Shown one piece after another: positions 22,379-31,565 of a stretch of DNA of 42,614 nucleotides. How positions within the stretch are numbered: the first letter of the stretch is position 1; every line of letters starts with the position of its first letter. This DNA comes from a virus. The stretch spans positions 1-42,614 of IMG/VR virus record IMGVR_UViG_3300044712_000392. The stretch is one strand, 5' to 3'. A program made the position numbers and the translations under genes. The notes beneath the pieces are model-generated. The model had not been told where the DNA came from. It saw only the letters and a program-made list of their open reading frames with translations, and made no database searches.

Positions 22379-23287
22379 TTACCTGTACGCCGTAATGAAA
22401 TGCGTCTGTCCGTCTATTTCACGCGCCATGCTTGCCCCTGTGGTACCGGAGGGCATAGCATACTTGTCTTCCGTGAGGTTCAATATCTGCCCTTGCGGGA
22501 GTCCCATGCACACTCCATCATCGGTGGTGAATACCGGGAATACGCCCTCTATCTGTAAGCCGCTGATTTCCGAGGCGTCCCGGTACTGCACGGGGATATC
22601 CTTCGCCCCGCAACTCGACACCTTGCCAAACGGCATCTTGAGGGGATTTCCACCCGGGCCGTAGAAGATAGCTTTCTCGGTGCCGACGTATATCCCTTCG
22701 GGACCGGACGCGATCATGCGGATAGGGTGCGGGAACTGTTTGAAGCCGAACCGGAGGTCTGCGCGGGAAAGGGGCTTCACGTCCGACACCCACAGCATGT
22801 TGTCAACGCCGACATACAGCCGCGCTTTGTGGTGAGCGATAGCCTGTCCTGCCGGGAGTGTAGTTTTGAAGGCTACGGTGGTAGTTCCGAACAGCGAAGC
22901 GGCACCGTCCTTCACTTCTCCGATAACCACACCGTTGCTGAAGAAGATACGCCCCGCACCCGTGCAATAGCGCATGGTGGAATCGTTGCCTACTCCGACG
23001 AGAGGGGTGAACGTCCACACGCCCGGGACAAAGGAATACAGTATGCCACCCTTGACGCACAGGCATGTGCCACTATCAGAGAAGCCAGAATGCGCCCCTG
23101 CAAATGCGGCAGAGAGGGCGAATCCAACACGTCGGGAGATTTTACCGGAATCGTCGAGCACCACGTTCACCGCTGCCGACAGATCGACGCGCCCATCATC
23201 ACCGGGGAGGGTGCGGATACGGTCAGCAGGAAGGCGGGTGTTTATCCCGGTGAAGCCTTCTATGATAATGGGACCTACGTCAACCAT
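22379..23287 (-). CDS. tail hub / nozzle-like beta-propeller protein (302 aa)
   Basis: MVDVGPIIIEGFTGINTRLP followed by repeating beta blades (GTCLCVKGGILYSFVPGVWT, ARLYVGVDNMLWVSDVK, GIYVGTEKAIFYG, VFTTDDGVCMGLPQGQ). Small propeller-like proteins directly after the head-tail adaptor are tail nozzle or stabilising proteins in P22-like podoviruses. I place it there by position, not by a specific motif. The start ATG overlaps the previous stop (TGATG). Confidence 0.55.
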   Translation of the reverse strand: MVDVGPIIIEGFTGINTRLPADRIRTLPGDDGRVDLSAAVNVVLDDSGKISRRVGFALSAAFAGAHSGFSDSGTCLCVKGGILYSFVPGVWTFTPLVGVGNDSTMRYCTGAGRIFFSNGVVIGEVKDGAASLFGTTTVAFKTTLPAGQAIAHHKARLYVGVDNMLWVSDVKPLSRADLRFGFKQFPHPIRMIASGPEGIYVGTEKAIFYGPGGNPLKMPFGKVSSCGAKDIPVQYRDASEISGLQIEGVFPVFTTDDGVCMGLPQGQILNLTEDKYAMPSGTTGASMAREIDGQTHFITAYR

Positions 23288-23997
23288 CACGCCATCCTCG
23301 TATTACAGCGCGGAGCCACCCCGCCACCATATCGCTTTTCCAATGCCTTCTTGACTTCTGCACATTTAGACAGGAATATCCCCTCGTAATATGCTGCCTT
23401 GTCAGAGTTCAATGTCTGTATATCATTCTTCTGGTATGCTAAAGACATAATCCCCGGCATCAGCACATTATGGTATTCAGACCGAAAACCTATTGTCGGG
23501 GCAGGAGTAGCGTCATTATCAAGACGTGTCAGAGGGAGCCGTGAAACTGTGAGATACGCAGTGTCAACAGTGGAAGGAGGAGGGAGTATCACTATCGCGT
23601 CAGTCTCTAAATCAGCGCAATAGTATTCCGGAGTTCCGTTGTCCAGATCGCGCCAGTTCTCATAGACGGAAGGTATCTCGTCCCGACGAAGGAGCTTTAG
23701 AGGTTCGGTCTGTTTGCCGAGTTGGATATCCAGCACCTCTATTATCTTGCTACTGATGGCGTATTTGTAAGTCCCGGCAACAAGCGTGATTCGGCATAGC
23801 GGGAGTGGGGATGTTTCGGTGTCTGTTGATGTGGTGGAGTCGATGACGAGGTATCGGCAGAGATTGAACATCCTGTCTCTTGCCTCATTACCGTAATCAT
23901 CAATCAATTCCGCGTCACTCCAAAGGTATTCGGAGCTGGTCCCTGCTGTGTCCCGCAGTCTTGCTCGTACAGCCACTAACAACTCCGCTTGCGTCAT
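23287..23997 (-). CDS. head-tail adaptor (gp4/gp6-like), 236 aa
   Basis: MTQAELLVAVRARLRDTAGT, then WSDAELIDDYGNEARDRMFN: the short helical N-terminus with L-x-D and W-(T/S)-D-A-E-L is the pattern of phage adaptor proteins (DUF6682-like) that extend the portal. The centre is a beta domain (GTYKYAISSKIIEVLDIQLG, and TAYLTVSRLPL). The position after head genes fits. Confidence 0.65.
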   Translation of the reverse strand: MTQAELLVAVRARLRDTAGTSSEYLWSDAELIDDYGNEARDRMFNLCRYLVIDSTTSTDTETSPLPLCRITLVAGTYKYAISSKIIEVLDIQLGKQTEPLKLLRRDEIPSVYENWRDLDNGTPEYYCADLETDAIVILPPPSTVDTAYLTVSRLPLTRLDNDATPAPTIGFRSEYHNVLMPGIMSLAYQKNDIQTLNSDKAAYYEGIFLSKCAEVKKALEKRYGGGVAPRCNTRMA

Positions 23998-24000
23998 ACT

Positions 24001-24675
24001 TTACCCCTTGGGTTGAGCCATCAGGAACCGGTGATAATTGCCCTTGCTGCCAGCATGTTCAAAATCAATGTCAGGGACGATCCATATCTCTCCCAACGCT
24101 TGCGCCCACAACCGGCAGAAGGCGAAATCCTCACCGACCCATCGCCCGTTATACAACCCCTGAGGGAAGAGGTCGTACAATTCCTCTTTCAATTTCCCTT
24201 TCGGCGTGTAGTTTGCGTATTTCTGTTGAGGGTGGAAAGACTGTAGCCTCTCAATCGCGGATCTCTTTATCCTGAGAAATCCTGTTGCAACGGACGCCGC
24301 AGCGATACATCCGTCTGGACGCACTATCGGGCGATGCTTCGCGTCGGTATGGATAACGACAGGGTAATTTTCCTCTTCCGTCCTGAACGGGTACACACCC
24401 GCCACTATCTCATCCGGCATCTCTATCAGTTTCAATGCCGCTTCCGAAGGCCAGGAAATATCATCGTCGAGGAAGAACAGCGTGTCACACTCCGATTCCA
24501 TAAATGCCCTCACAAGCTCGTTACGGGCTGTTTGAAGGTAACAACTGCCTTCCAGGATGGTCATGTGTCCTTCGTGGCCCCTCTCCGCGCACAGCTTCAA
24601 CGTGGCTTCCATTGAGTCAAGAAAAGGGTGGTGCTTAATGCCTCTGTATGCCGGTATTGCAAAGAGTATTTTCAT
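24001..24675 (-). CDS. glycosyltransferase family 2-like protein (224 aa)
   Basis: MKILFAIPAYRGIKHHPFLD, then TLFFLDDDISWPSEAALKLI (DDD is the metal and sugar-nucleotide site), VAGVYPFRTEE, and GRWVGEDFAFCRLWAQALGE (the GED-F acceptor-side motif). These are the standard GT-A landmarks of phage glycosyltransferase-like proteins, here between head-fibre and adaptor genes. Substrate unknown. Confidence 0.75.
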   Translation of the reverse strand: MKILFAIPAYRGIKHHPFLDSMEATLKLCAERGHEGHMTILEGSCYLQTARNELVRAFMESECDTLFFLDDDISWPSEAALKLIEMPDEIVAGVYPFRTEEENYPVVIHTDAKHRPIVRPDGCIAAASVATGFLRIKRSAIERLQSFHPQQKYANYTPKGKLKEELYDLFPQGLYNGRWVGEDFAFCRLWAQALGEIWIVPDIDFEHAGSKGNYHRFLMAQPKG

Positions 24676-24683
24676 TCGGTAAA

Positions 24684-24705
24684 GGGGAGGCTGTCACACC
24701 TCCCC
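24684..24705 (-). terminator. hairpin after head-fibre gene (attenuator/terminator)
   Basis: Minus strand: GGGGAGG-TGTGACAG-CCTCCCC then TTTACC. It is near-identical to the hairpin at 24997-25016. The U-tract is short, so partial termination or mRNA stabilisation is likely. Confidence 0.5.
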
Positions 24706-24713
24706 ATCCTTTC

Positions 24714-24974
24714 TTATGCCGATCCTTTGATGATTCCGATTGCGATAAGTGCAAGCCTCATCTCAAGAATAAGAGCAACTGCCGCATCAGCCGCCGTGGA
24801 GGACAGAAAGCCCCACCCCGTGCTTTGCGTCATGGTTGTGGAGAAAACAGCCTGTGTTGCGCCCGATCTCTGGGCGATTGGAGTTACTCCGTAGAAAGAT
24901 ATCTTTTCCGAGGTGGAAGATCCGAGGGAAGTACCATCGGGGTTCCCGTTGCCAATGTATTCACCCACTGCCAT
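24714..24974 (-). CDS. head fibre / capsid decoration protein (86 aa)
   Basis: The sequence GEYIGNGNPDGTSLGSSTSE then KISFYGVTPIAQRSGATQAV and the AADAAVALILEMRLALIAIG C-terminal helix fit the phage head-fibre family (phi29 gp8.5-like; Phage_fiber_2 by recollection), with the characteristic FYG-x-TPIAQRSG segment and C-terminal trimerising helix. It lies directly after the coat gene, flanked by twin hairpins. Confidence 0.75.
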   Translation of the reverse strand: MAVGEYIGNGNPDGTSLGSSTSEKISFYGVTPIAQRSGATQAVFSTTMTQSTGWGFLSSTAADAAVALILEMRLALIAIGIIKGSA

Positions 24975-24996
24975 TGTCTTTCTCCTTGTATTTTAA

Positions 24997-25016
24997 GGGG
25001 AGGTGTCACCCTCCCC
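24997..25016 (-). terminator. hairpin between coat and head-fibre genes
   Basis: Minus strand: GGGGAGG-GTGACA-CCTCCCC then TTAAAA. It shares both arms and the TGACA loop core with 24684-24705. Confidence 0.5.
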
Positions 25017-25031
25017 CGTCAAATGTTGATG

Positions 25032-26276
25032 TTACTTGGTCACGCGACACGCTAACTGAGGCCGGATGGTCTTGCACCCATAGAAAACGTCGATACGACA
25101 AGGGAACTTGTCGTTGTTAATGTCGTACTGACGAACGATCCTCATGCTGATGTTGTCGATAACCTTCCGTGCCGCGAAATGGACACCTTCCGGCATTTCC
25201 AGGTCAGCGGATACGAAAGCAAAGGCATCCTTGTGATAGCAGAGGTTCTGCCCGTATGCCGTGGAAGGACTTGCAGAAGCCGCAGCGCCGCCGCAATCCG
25301 CGCCGCCCTTGAAGATAACAGCCGCATCACTCCCCGGAGTGCCGTATACGTTCTGGCTTGCCCCGGAGGTTACGATGGTAGGGGAAATCTTCAGTGCTGC
25401 GATGGTGGTATTCGCGCCGCCGCCGTCGCCGCCCGTCGCCGCTTCAGTAACGACAAACTGCTGAAGGTGCGAATACGGGGTTTTGGTTTCTGGGTGTACT
25501 GCGTAATAACCGGCGATGGTGAACACTTCGCCCTTGGCAATGGTGGTTGACGCGCCGAGGGCTTTCAGGGCTATAGTTGCGCCGGAAGGGGCTGCTCCGT
25601 CGATGGTGATAGATCCGGTACGAGTACCGGTGGTGAGTACCGGGAGCAAATCGTTTTCCGCGAAGGTGAAGCCAGCGGTGCGCCCCATGATGCCCTCGCG
25701 GTACTGTGCGGCAATCTGCCCGGAGTCCTGGAACAGTGATTTCAAACCGCCTACCATTGCAGCGGAGGTAGCGGAATCAACGAGCGCCATCCTGTTCTGA
25801 TCGCGGGGAGCAAGGTATTGATTCAACTTGGTCTTCGCGTTGAGGAACATGGAGAGATCGTTCGGTACGGTGCCGGTGGTCCCGGCCTGGTTGTAGATGT
25901 CGAGAACCATAGAGAGTGCGTCAGACTCGATAGCAGAAGCGAGTACCGACATCGCGGGTTCAATGTGCCTTTCGCTGAAATCCTCTTCCGACATGGTGAG
26001 TTCGCGGGAAGAGAAGTTCATGTCAACGCCCTTCTGCGTGGCAACGGTGAGGTCAACTTTCGTAGCGGTGGAGTCCTGCACGTTGATAGTTGCGCCGGTT
26101 CTGACGGTGTACTCGTTCGGTAAACGGATGCGGAGGGTTTCGCCAATCTTGCCGCCTGAGCTGGCAAACTGGCTGTCGTACTGCCGGTTGATGCTGCCGA
26201 TGAAATTCAACTTCGCGTGAAGTACCTGTAGTGCTTTCCGGGTTATGATGTCCGGGGTCAAAAGTGTATTAGCCAT
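25032..26276 (-). CDS. major capsid protein, P22 coat-like (414 aa)
   Basis: MANTLLTPDIITRKALQVLH is the start pattern of the P22 gp5-type coat family, followed by IGETLRIRLPNEYTVRTGAT (N-arm), TVATQKGVDMNFSSRELTMS and EEDFSERHIEPAMSVLASAI, all expected for HK97-fold P22-like coats. The middle contains an inserted beta domain (~230-310). The protein forms the icosahedral shell around scaffold. It lies after scaffold as in P22. AGGAG precedes the ATG. Confidence 0.85.
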   Translation of the reverse strand: MANTLLTPDIITRKALQVLHAKLNFIGSINRQYDSQFASSGGKIGETLRIRLPNEYTVRTGATINVQDSTATKVDLTVATQKGVDMNFSSRELTMSEEDFSERHIEPAMSVLASAIESDALSMVLDIYNQAGTTGTVPNDLSMFLNAKTKLNQYLAPRDQNRMALVDSATSAAMVGGLKSLFQDSGQIAAQYREGIMGRTAGFTFAENDLLPVLTTGTRTGSITIDGAAPSGATIALKALGASTTIAKGEVFTIAGYYAVHPETKTPYSHLQQFVVTEAATGGDGGGANTTIAALKISPTIVTSGASQNVYGTPGSDAAVIFKGGADCGGAAASASPSTAYGQNLCYHKDAFAFVSADLEMPEGVHFAARKVIDNISMRIVRQYDINNDKFPCRIDVFYGCKTIRPQLACRVTK

Positions 26277-26316
26277 CTTTTATCTCCTGGTCGGTGTTCT
26301 CCGACAAAGGCTTGGA

Positions 26317-27114
26317 TTAGTAGAGACGACCCAATTTTTTCAACCGTTCCTGTTCTCTACGATGCCACTCGTTGTCATCCTTGATATCGTGGAGATTAGT
26401 AATTGTCTTGTCCCTGTTTCCGACAGGGCTAATCGGGTCGGGTGCTTTCGTCACCCTCTTGGTAGGTGACGGTTCATCCTTCTTCTCAAAACGTGTTTCA
26501 ATCTTTCCGATTTCGATCAGTTGCCGATGTATCGGCATGGAACTGATTTTTTGAGCCTGGTCCTTGTTCTTGCCGAGGTAGTAGATGATGTCAGCGGAGT
26601 GGTCACTTTCCACGATTGCATCCAGGGTGGATTGCTGGAAAAGAATGTCCCTCGCGCTGTCTAATACCTCTTCAAAGTCCTGATATACTTCCTTCGCCTT
26701 GGATGCGCGCTCTTGGTGAGACGCTGCGTTCTGACTGCGTTGAGCTTCTATCTTCCTCTGCTCCGCTACCCTTTCCCGTTGCTCAAGCTTCCAATCGGTG
26801 AGGGCTTCAACGTAGGCATCGTAATCCTCAAACTGCTCAACCTTGGGCTTTCCGGGGTCCACCACTGCCGGAGTCTGCTCAACCGGCTTCTTGCCTTCCG
26901 TGGCTACCCGCTCCCAATATTCTGCCTTGCGCCTCTCTTCCTGCCGCTTGCGCCGTTCTTCTTCAAGGGCTTTGAGCGGTACGGTAACGGGTTTCTCTTC
27001 TTCCGTTTCCGTTTCCCCCGGCGACGAGGTTTCTTCTTCGCCCGTTTCTTCCGCTACTCCTCCGGTAGTCTCTTCCGGCGCAATCTCTTCAGTTACGTTT
27101 TCTTCGTCTGCCAT
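26317..27114 (-). CDS. scaffolding protein (265 aa)
   Basis: Strongly acidic N-terminus (EETTGGVAEETGEEETSSPG), a charged coiled-coil middle (LKALEEERRKRQEERRKAEY) and a basic C-terminal helix-turn-helix (NEWHRREQERLKKLGRLY), the coat-binding element of P22-type scaffolds. I chose the ATG at 27112-27114 (GGAAGG upstream); an upstream in-frame start lacks a ribosome site. It sits between portal and coat, as in P22. Confidence 0.8.
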   Translation of the reverse strand: MADEENVTEEIAPEETTGGVAEETGEEETSSPGETETEEEKPVTVPLKALEEERRKRQEERRKAEYWERVATEGKKPVEQTPAVVDPGKPKVEQFEDYDAYVEALTDWKLEQRERVAEQRKIEAQRSQNAASHQERASKAKEVYQDFEEVLDSARDILFQQSTLDAIVESDHSADIIYYLGKNKDQAQKISSMPIHRQLIEIGKIETRFEKKDEPSPTKRVTKAPDPISPVGNRDKTITNLHDIKDDNEWHRREQERLKKLGRLY

Positions 27115-27185
27115 TGCTTTTCCTTCCTCGCCCGTTTGCGTCGGCGGCACGAATCGCCCGTTATCCCCGGCGGCGGGTTATTTAT

Positions 27186-27205
27186 CTGAATATTTACATA
27201 TTCAG
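27186..27205. promoter_or_regulatory. dyad CTGAATAT-TTAC-ATATTCAG
   Basis: An 8-bp-arm dyad in the AT-rich scaffold-portal gap, 24 bases from the ATTTCT palindrome. Operator or late mRNA hairpin. Confidence 0.35.
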
Positions 27206-27229
27206 TTTCTTTATATCCTAGCACAAATC

Positions 27230-27245
27230 ATTTCTTAGAAGAAAT
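27230..27245. promoter_or_regulatory. palindrome ATTTCT-TAGA-AGAAAT (site 6)
   Basis: 6-bp perfect arms immediately downstream of the portal stop. It is the only exact member of the family inside the late operon. Confidence 0.6.
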
Positions 27246-27252
27246 GAAAAAG

Positions 27253-29037
27253 TTACGGCTGCCCCTGTGGAGGTGCTGCGGGCTGCATCATCATCATCTG
27301 CTGCTGTTGTTTCTGTGCCTCTATATTCTGCCTGAGACGATCCGATATTTCCTCTGCTCCGGGCCAATCGCTGTTCTTGAATACCAGATCCCCCGCTACC
27401 ATCATTAGGTCGGGGACGGCCTGGATAATCTGCATCATGGCTTCTGCCGCTTCCTGCCGTTGCGTGGTGTAGGACGGGCCAACAGTCACATATACGTCAT
27501 ACTTGCCAACCGTGATGTCGTTGACCAGCACCCGCCCGCCGTTCTCGTCTACCATGTACTTGTTGATATCTGCCTGTTGAGTGCGTCCATCAGGTCCGAG
27601 CAGCCGGATGGTGCGCTCCGTGTCGTAAATCTTCGGTATCAGGTCTACGAGTATCTTTCCAGTGAACTGGATAGCGCGGGTAAGGTTGTCGATGAATTCA
27701 AACATCCCTACATCCGATTCCGTCTTTCTCTCCCTGATGGCAAGACCGGATCTCTCGTTCGACTGCTGACCGAGCGCAGCCTTGTATATGCCGGTAGTCT
27801 CCTGCAAATCCTCTGTTGCCTGTTGCGAGAGTTGAATGTATCCGGGGTTCGTGGTTACGCCGGTTGCACGTTGCGGAGGAGGGGCAATAGGATCGGGATT
27901 ATATTGCAAGTAGGGGTAAGGAACCTGATTCGCGTTCTTCCACTGAGGCTCAAAACCTTCAACCTGTTTGGGGGTGACGAGATACGGAACCTTCGGGGAT
28001 AGTGCCGTCATCTCCACGTTCTGCGAGATCATGTAGTTGTACATCTTCTGCGAGTCCTTGGAATCCCGTATCAGGCTCTTGTAGTGCGTCTGCCCCTTGA
28101 TATTCCAGGTATCGCCAAAAACCGGAACGATGCGGATGTACTTACCCGCAACGTCCTTCGGCCCTTCCAGAACTTCGCTGCCGGAAACGAGGCACCACTT
28201 CACCTTATGCGTCTTTACCTTGCGCTCCCTTATGACGCGGGAAGGTTCTCCCATCTCGTCAAGCAGCATCTTTCCGCCCATCCCGTCATCGGTGGTGAAG
28301 TCTTTTACGGTATCAGCGTCTACGGTTTCGCCGGTATCGAGGAGGTATCTCGTTTTTTCTTCCGGCTCACGATACCAGTATTCAGCAATACGGCACTCGC
28401 CATCCATCCACCACCCTTCCCGCTCTTCACCAGAACTTTGGTCAAAGTTTCCACCCTCCTTTTCCGGGTATCGTTTCTTGAACTCCTCCTTGGTGATTGT
28501 CTCCGTGACAAAGCACCAATCAAGACCGCCCTTGTAAACGTCCTGTATCGTCTGAGGGTCAGGGTAGACGGTGAAGGCATTGTGGATGGGGTTAATCACG
28601 ATGTCCTGGTCAAACGAATCCTCGTCGGCGTACTCCGTGTCGATACGCCAGAAACCGGGATACCCACCCCCTACCGCCTGCTTGAATGCCGTATCGTAGG
28701 CAATAGCCGCCTGGGAGTTATATTCAATATTCCGAATATGTCCCTCAAATATGTCGGCAACGAGCGGATCGGCTACGGAATCGACAGGGCGACACTTGAT
28801 AGACGGCCTGTTCTGCCTCTGGTCCCCAGTGACTTGCTTCACGAACTTCGGCAGCTTGTTTACCGTGAGCCGTGGGCGGTTTTTCCTGGCTGTTATCGCA
28901 TCTTCATCCCACTGATTATCGCCACCGAGTAGAAATTCAAGATCCTCTATGGATTCATCCCTTTCCTCCCTGAAAGCGTCCATAGAGTAGGTGAACCTGT
29001 CCTTTATCTCTCTCAAAAACTCCTTATCGTCTGCCAT
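27253..29037 (-). CDS. portal protein, P22-like (594 aa)
   Basis: MADDKEFLREIKDRFTYSMD, then FLLGGDNQWDEDAITARKNR and PRLTVNKLPKFVKQVTGDQR are hallmark P22 gp1-type portal segments. Later come HNAFTVYPDPQTIQDVY, SQNVEMTALSPKVPYLVTPK, GIYKAALGQQSNERSGLAIR and the Gln/Met-rich C-terminus. It makes the dodecameric DNA channel at one capsid vertex. Follows GGGGG. Confidence 0.9.
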   Translation of the reverse strand: MADDKEFLREIKDRFTYSMDAFREERDESIEDLEFLLGGDNQWDEDAITARKNRPRLTVNKLPKFVKQVTGDQRQNRPSIKCRPVDSVADPLVADIFEGHIRNIEYNSQAAIAYDTAFKQAVGGGYPGFWRIDTEYADEDSFDQDIVINPIHNAFTVYPDPQTIQDVYKGGLDWCFVTETITKEEFKKRYPEKEGGNFDQSSGEEREGWWMDGECRIAEYWYREPEEKTRYLLDTGETVDADTVKDFTTDDGMGGKMLLDEMGEPSRVIRERKVKTHKVKWCLVSGSEVLEGPKDVAGKYIRIVPVFGDTWNIKGQTHYKSLIRDSKDSQKMYNYMISQNVEMTALSPKVPYLVTPKQVEGFEPQWKNANQVPYPYLQYNPDPIAPPPQRATGVTTNPGYIQLSQQATEDLQETTGIYKAALGQQSNERSGLAIRERKTESDVGMFEFIDNLTRAIQFTGKILVDLIPKIYDTERTIRLLGPDGRTQQADINKYMVDENGGRVLVNDITVGKYDVYVTVGPSYTTQRQEAAEAMMQIIQAVPDLMMVAGDLVFKNSDWPGAEEISDRLRQNIEAQKQQQQMMMMQPAAPPQGQP

Positions 29038-30645
29038 TTATACCCCCATCCAGCTTTGAGGTGCCATATCGTCATCAAAAACGCCCTTTTTCTTTTTGCC
29101 TTTACGGAAAAATCTGTCATTACGGAAATATGTCATGGCAAGAGCATCGGCCTTGTCAGGAGAGAAGCCTATATTCTTGCGAATGTCCTTCTTGTCGCCA
29201 ATCTTCACTTTGTTTCCATTGTTCTCCTGCTTGATGGCCCCCAATTCCATTATCAAATCAACATCGTTGGGTATCGAAATAGCCTTGTTCTCAAACGCCA
29301 TCTTGAGCGTCCAGTACATTTCGGCACGCTTGTTGATGAATTTCTCCGGCTCGTCCAGAACACGAGTACTTCTGGCATCGGCAGGGCGCGAATCTATGCC
29401 GCGAGTAGCAAGAGCCTTGGGAAGATACCAGCCGAGGCCGATATTATCCACAAAGGCAACATCAGCCTCCTCTTTAAGCAGTATCCCCGCGCTCCAATCA
29501 GCCAGATCATCAGGATCGGAAGTGCGTTTCTCGAAGAAAGCCTTAACCATCGGACCCTGCCGCACACAAACAACGCTCCTATCCCCTCCACCCCCTGCAT
29601 CCACCCCGCACATGACGGGATCGAACTCGGAGATATCGAATTCCCTGTCTACCGCGTCAAGTATGACCTCATGAGGTATCAAACTGTTGGAGTCGGCAAG
29701 AGGAGGCATACCGAGAATGCCAATCCGATACGCCGGGGAATCAGTGCCGAACTTGGCAATACGCTCGATCTGCTCTCTAGGTACGTTGTCGGAATCGAAA
29801 GCGTCCCAATGGATGCATAACCATTGCTCTTTCAGCTTACCGTGAGTGTCAATCGCATAACCTGTGTTGCGGGTAGGGTTGAATATCCCGAACACTATAT
29901 TGAGCTTCCCGGTAAGCGTCCTGTCAAGGGGCTTAAACACTGCATCGGGGATGCCGGACCATTCATCAATAACGATAACCATGTGGTCTGCGTGGCGACC
30001 GGAAAGGCTCTCCCCCTGCTCGTCAGGTGTAGCTTTCGTGTTTATCGTCACCAACTCCATGAAATGCCGCTTGCCCCTGTCGTTCTTCTCGGGCAGATTC
30101 GCAAACAGCTTCCCGGTCTGCATCTCAAAGTTGGTATGCAAGTCGCTTTTCGATTCAGGGTCTTTCGGGTCAGCCTTCAAAGCGAGGTTCCGCACATTTG
30201 CAACCTCGCTCCAAAAGACGTTCGCCAACTGGTGACCCGTATTCGCAGTAGCCATGCCCCTAGCATCACGAAACAGCGCCATGAAGTGCCAGGTAATGAT
30301 GGAGGCAAGGAAGTCCTTACCGTTGCCGTTGGAACTCATGATACTCATGCCGATCTTCCTGCTCAATTCCTCCTGTCGGGGAGTGAGAGGTAAGCCATTA
30401 GCAAGCCGCAATTTAGCCTCTATCAACTCGCCCCACTGCCGTAACGCATCCTCCTGCTGATACGACAAACCGGAAGCGGTAGCGGGGCGACCAGTGTAGA
30501 CAAACACCCCGTCCCGTATCCTTCCGGCACGTTCCTGTGCCTTGTAGATATTGTCACCGAAGAAAGCACTGACCCACTCAAGCGGCTTTATCTTCCACGT
30601 CGCTATCGTGTCGAGAGTTTTCTTTGATGTCGGCTTGACTGCCAT
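29038..30645 (-). CDS. terL: terminase large subunit (535 aa)
   Basis: The ATPase domain has a degenerate Walker A (SSNGNGKD, ~104-111) and Walker B VIVIDEW (~223-229). The C-terminal nuclease starts at CGVDAGGGGDRS (~346) with the catalytic Asp. GNGKD instead of GxGKT/S is seen in other phage terminases. I chose the ATG at 30643-30645 (AAGGG upstream). It packages DNA into the procapsid through the portal. Confidence 0.9.
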   Translation of the reverse strand: MAVKPTSKKTLDTIATWKIKPLEWVSAFFGDNIYKAQERAGRIRDGVFVYTGRPATASGLSYQQEDALRQWGELIEAKLRLANGLPLTPRQEELSRKIGMSIMSSNGNGKDFLASIITWHFMALFRDARGMATANTGHQLANVFWSEVANVRNLALKADPKDPESKSDLHTNFEMQTGKLFANLPEKNDRGKRHFMELVTINTKATPDEQGESLSGRHADHMVIVIDEWSGIPDAVFKPLDRTLTGKLNIVFGIFNPTRNTGYAIDTHGKLKEQWLCIHWDAFDSDNVPREQIERIAKFGTDSPAYRIGILGMPPLADSNSLIPHEVILDAVDREFDISEFDPVMCGVDAGGGGDRSVVCVRQGPMVKAFFEKRTSDPDDLADWSAGILLKEEADVAFVDNIGLGWYLPKALATRGIDSRPADARSTRVLDEPEKFINKRAEMYWTLKMAFENKAISIPNDVDLIMELGAIKQENNGNKVKIGDKKDIRKNIGFSPDKADALAMTYFRNDRFFRKGKKKKGVFDDDMAPQSWMGV

Positions 30646-30897
30646 GAAGACCCTTTTGTTTGATGTGGGCTGAAAGGGGAGAATTGATATATACACACAG
30701 AGTCGCTGTGCCCATACCCCCCTAGCACCCCTATCCCCTACCTATTCATTCAATCATCAATATATTACGGATGTCTACAAGTTCCTGATTCCTGCAACCA
30801 TGATTCTGAATTGGAAACCTTATTGACTATCTATAATACTGTAATCATTGAATATGTGTTGAGTACTGTCTGTAATATACTGTTATAACTACCACTA
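30646..30897. other. terminase intergenic region, candidate packaging site
   Basis: About 250 bp with no gene. It is strongly AT-rich and has TACTGT at 30837, 30864 and 30878 and TGTAAT at 30841 and 30871, just downstream of the small-subunit gene. Direct repeats next to terminase genes can be small-subunit binding (pac) sites; function not shown. Confidence 0.4.
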
Positions 30898-31338
30898 TCA
30901 CTCGCCACCAGGGAGATCGGGAGCCTCCGAGAGTACCCGGAAGAACACGCTCTGATTGCTCGTAGATTGGCCCCGTTCTAGGCGCTCCTTGTCGTAGAGG
31001 ACACCAGCGGAGATTATCTTGTCGCGGAGGGAAGCCTTTTGAAGATCCTCCTGGGTGATGCTTGCAACAATCTTCTCCTGCATCCCCGCAAAGAAATCCG
31101 CTCTATTACCCTTGTAATCCTCTGTCTGTTGTCTCTCTATCCCGTGCCGCTGAAATAGCCGTACTACGGCAGTGTGGTCGATGTTGTTCAGCGCTCCGAG
31201 CTCCCTTGTCGTGATACCTGGACATCGGTTCACCTGGTCGAGCAATTTGGTGATGGGCGTGTTCTTCGCTCTCTTCTCGGGGGCGACTAGTATTTTCTTC
31301 TTCCCTTCACCGTTTTTCACACCTTGGGGCCGTGCCAT
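30898..31338 (-). CDS. terS: terminase small subunit, HTH type (146 aa)
   Basis: I chose the ATG at 31336-31338 (MARPQGVKNGEGKKKILVAP). Residues ~30-65 form a helix-turn-helix (TKLLDQVNRCPGITTRELGA then LNNIDHTAVVRLFQRHGI), followed by a helical oligomerisation part (FFAGMQEKIVASITQEDLQK). It is immediately upstream of the large subunit, the standard order. A DNA-recognition role is inferred from position and HTH. Confidence 0.7.
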   Translation of the reverse strand: MARPQGVKNGEGKKKILVAPEKRAKNTPITKLLDQVNRCPGITTRELGALNNIDHTAVVRLFQRHGIERQQTEDYKGNRADFFAGMQEKIVASITQEDLQKASLRDKIISAGVLYDKERLERGQSTSNQSVFFRVLSEAPDLPGGE

Positions 31339-31565
31339 GCAGAATCCTATCTTTTTGAAAATGAATATCAAAATGAATTACAGACGAGACGATCTCCCTT
31401 GCCTGTAAATAATGGCACTCCACAGAATAAGATAATAACGGTGTCCAGGTCCGAGTTTACCACCGTGTGCAGATTGCCGATTATCTGCTCTCTCTCTTTC
31501 TGCGCTCCTCCTCCCGTTGTGTTGTAACCGGGAGTTCATGCGGAGGGGACAGGGGCGCGGTCGAT

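Noticed and set aside
28084-28932. Long plus-strand frames over portal and terminase (also at 29056-29820)
   Set aside because: Antisense shadows of clearly recognised genes; no ribosome site.
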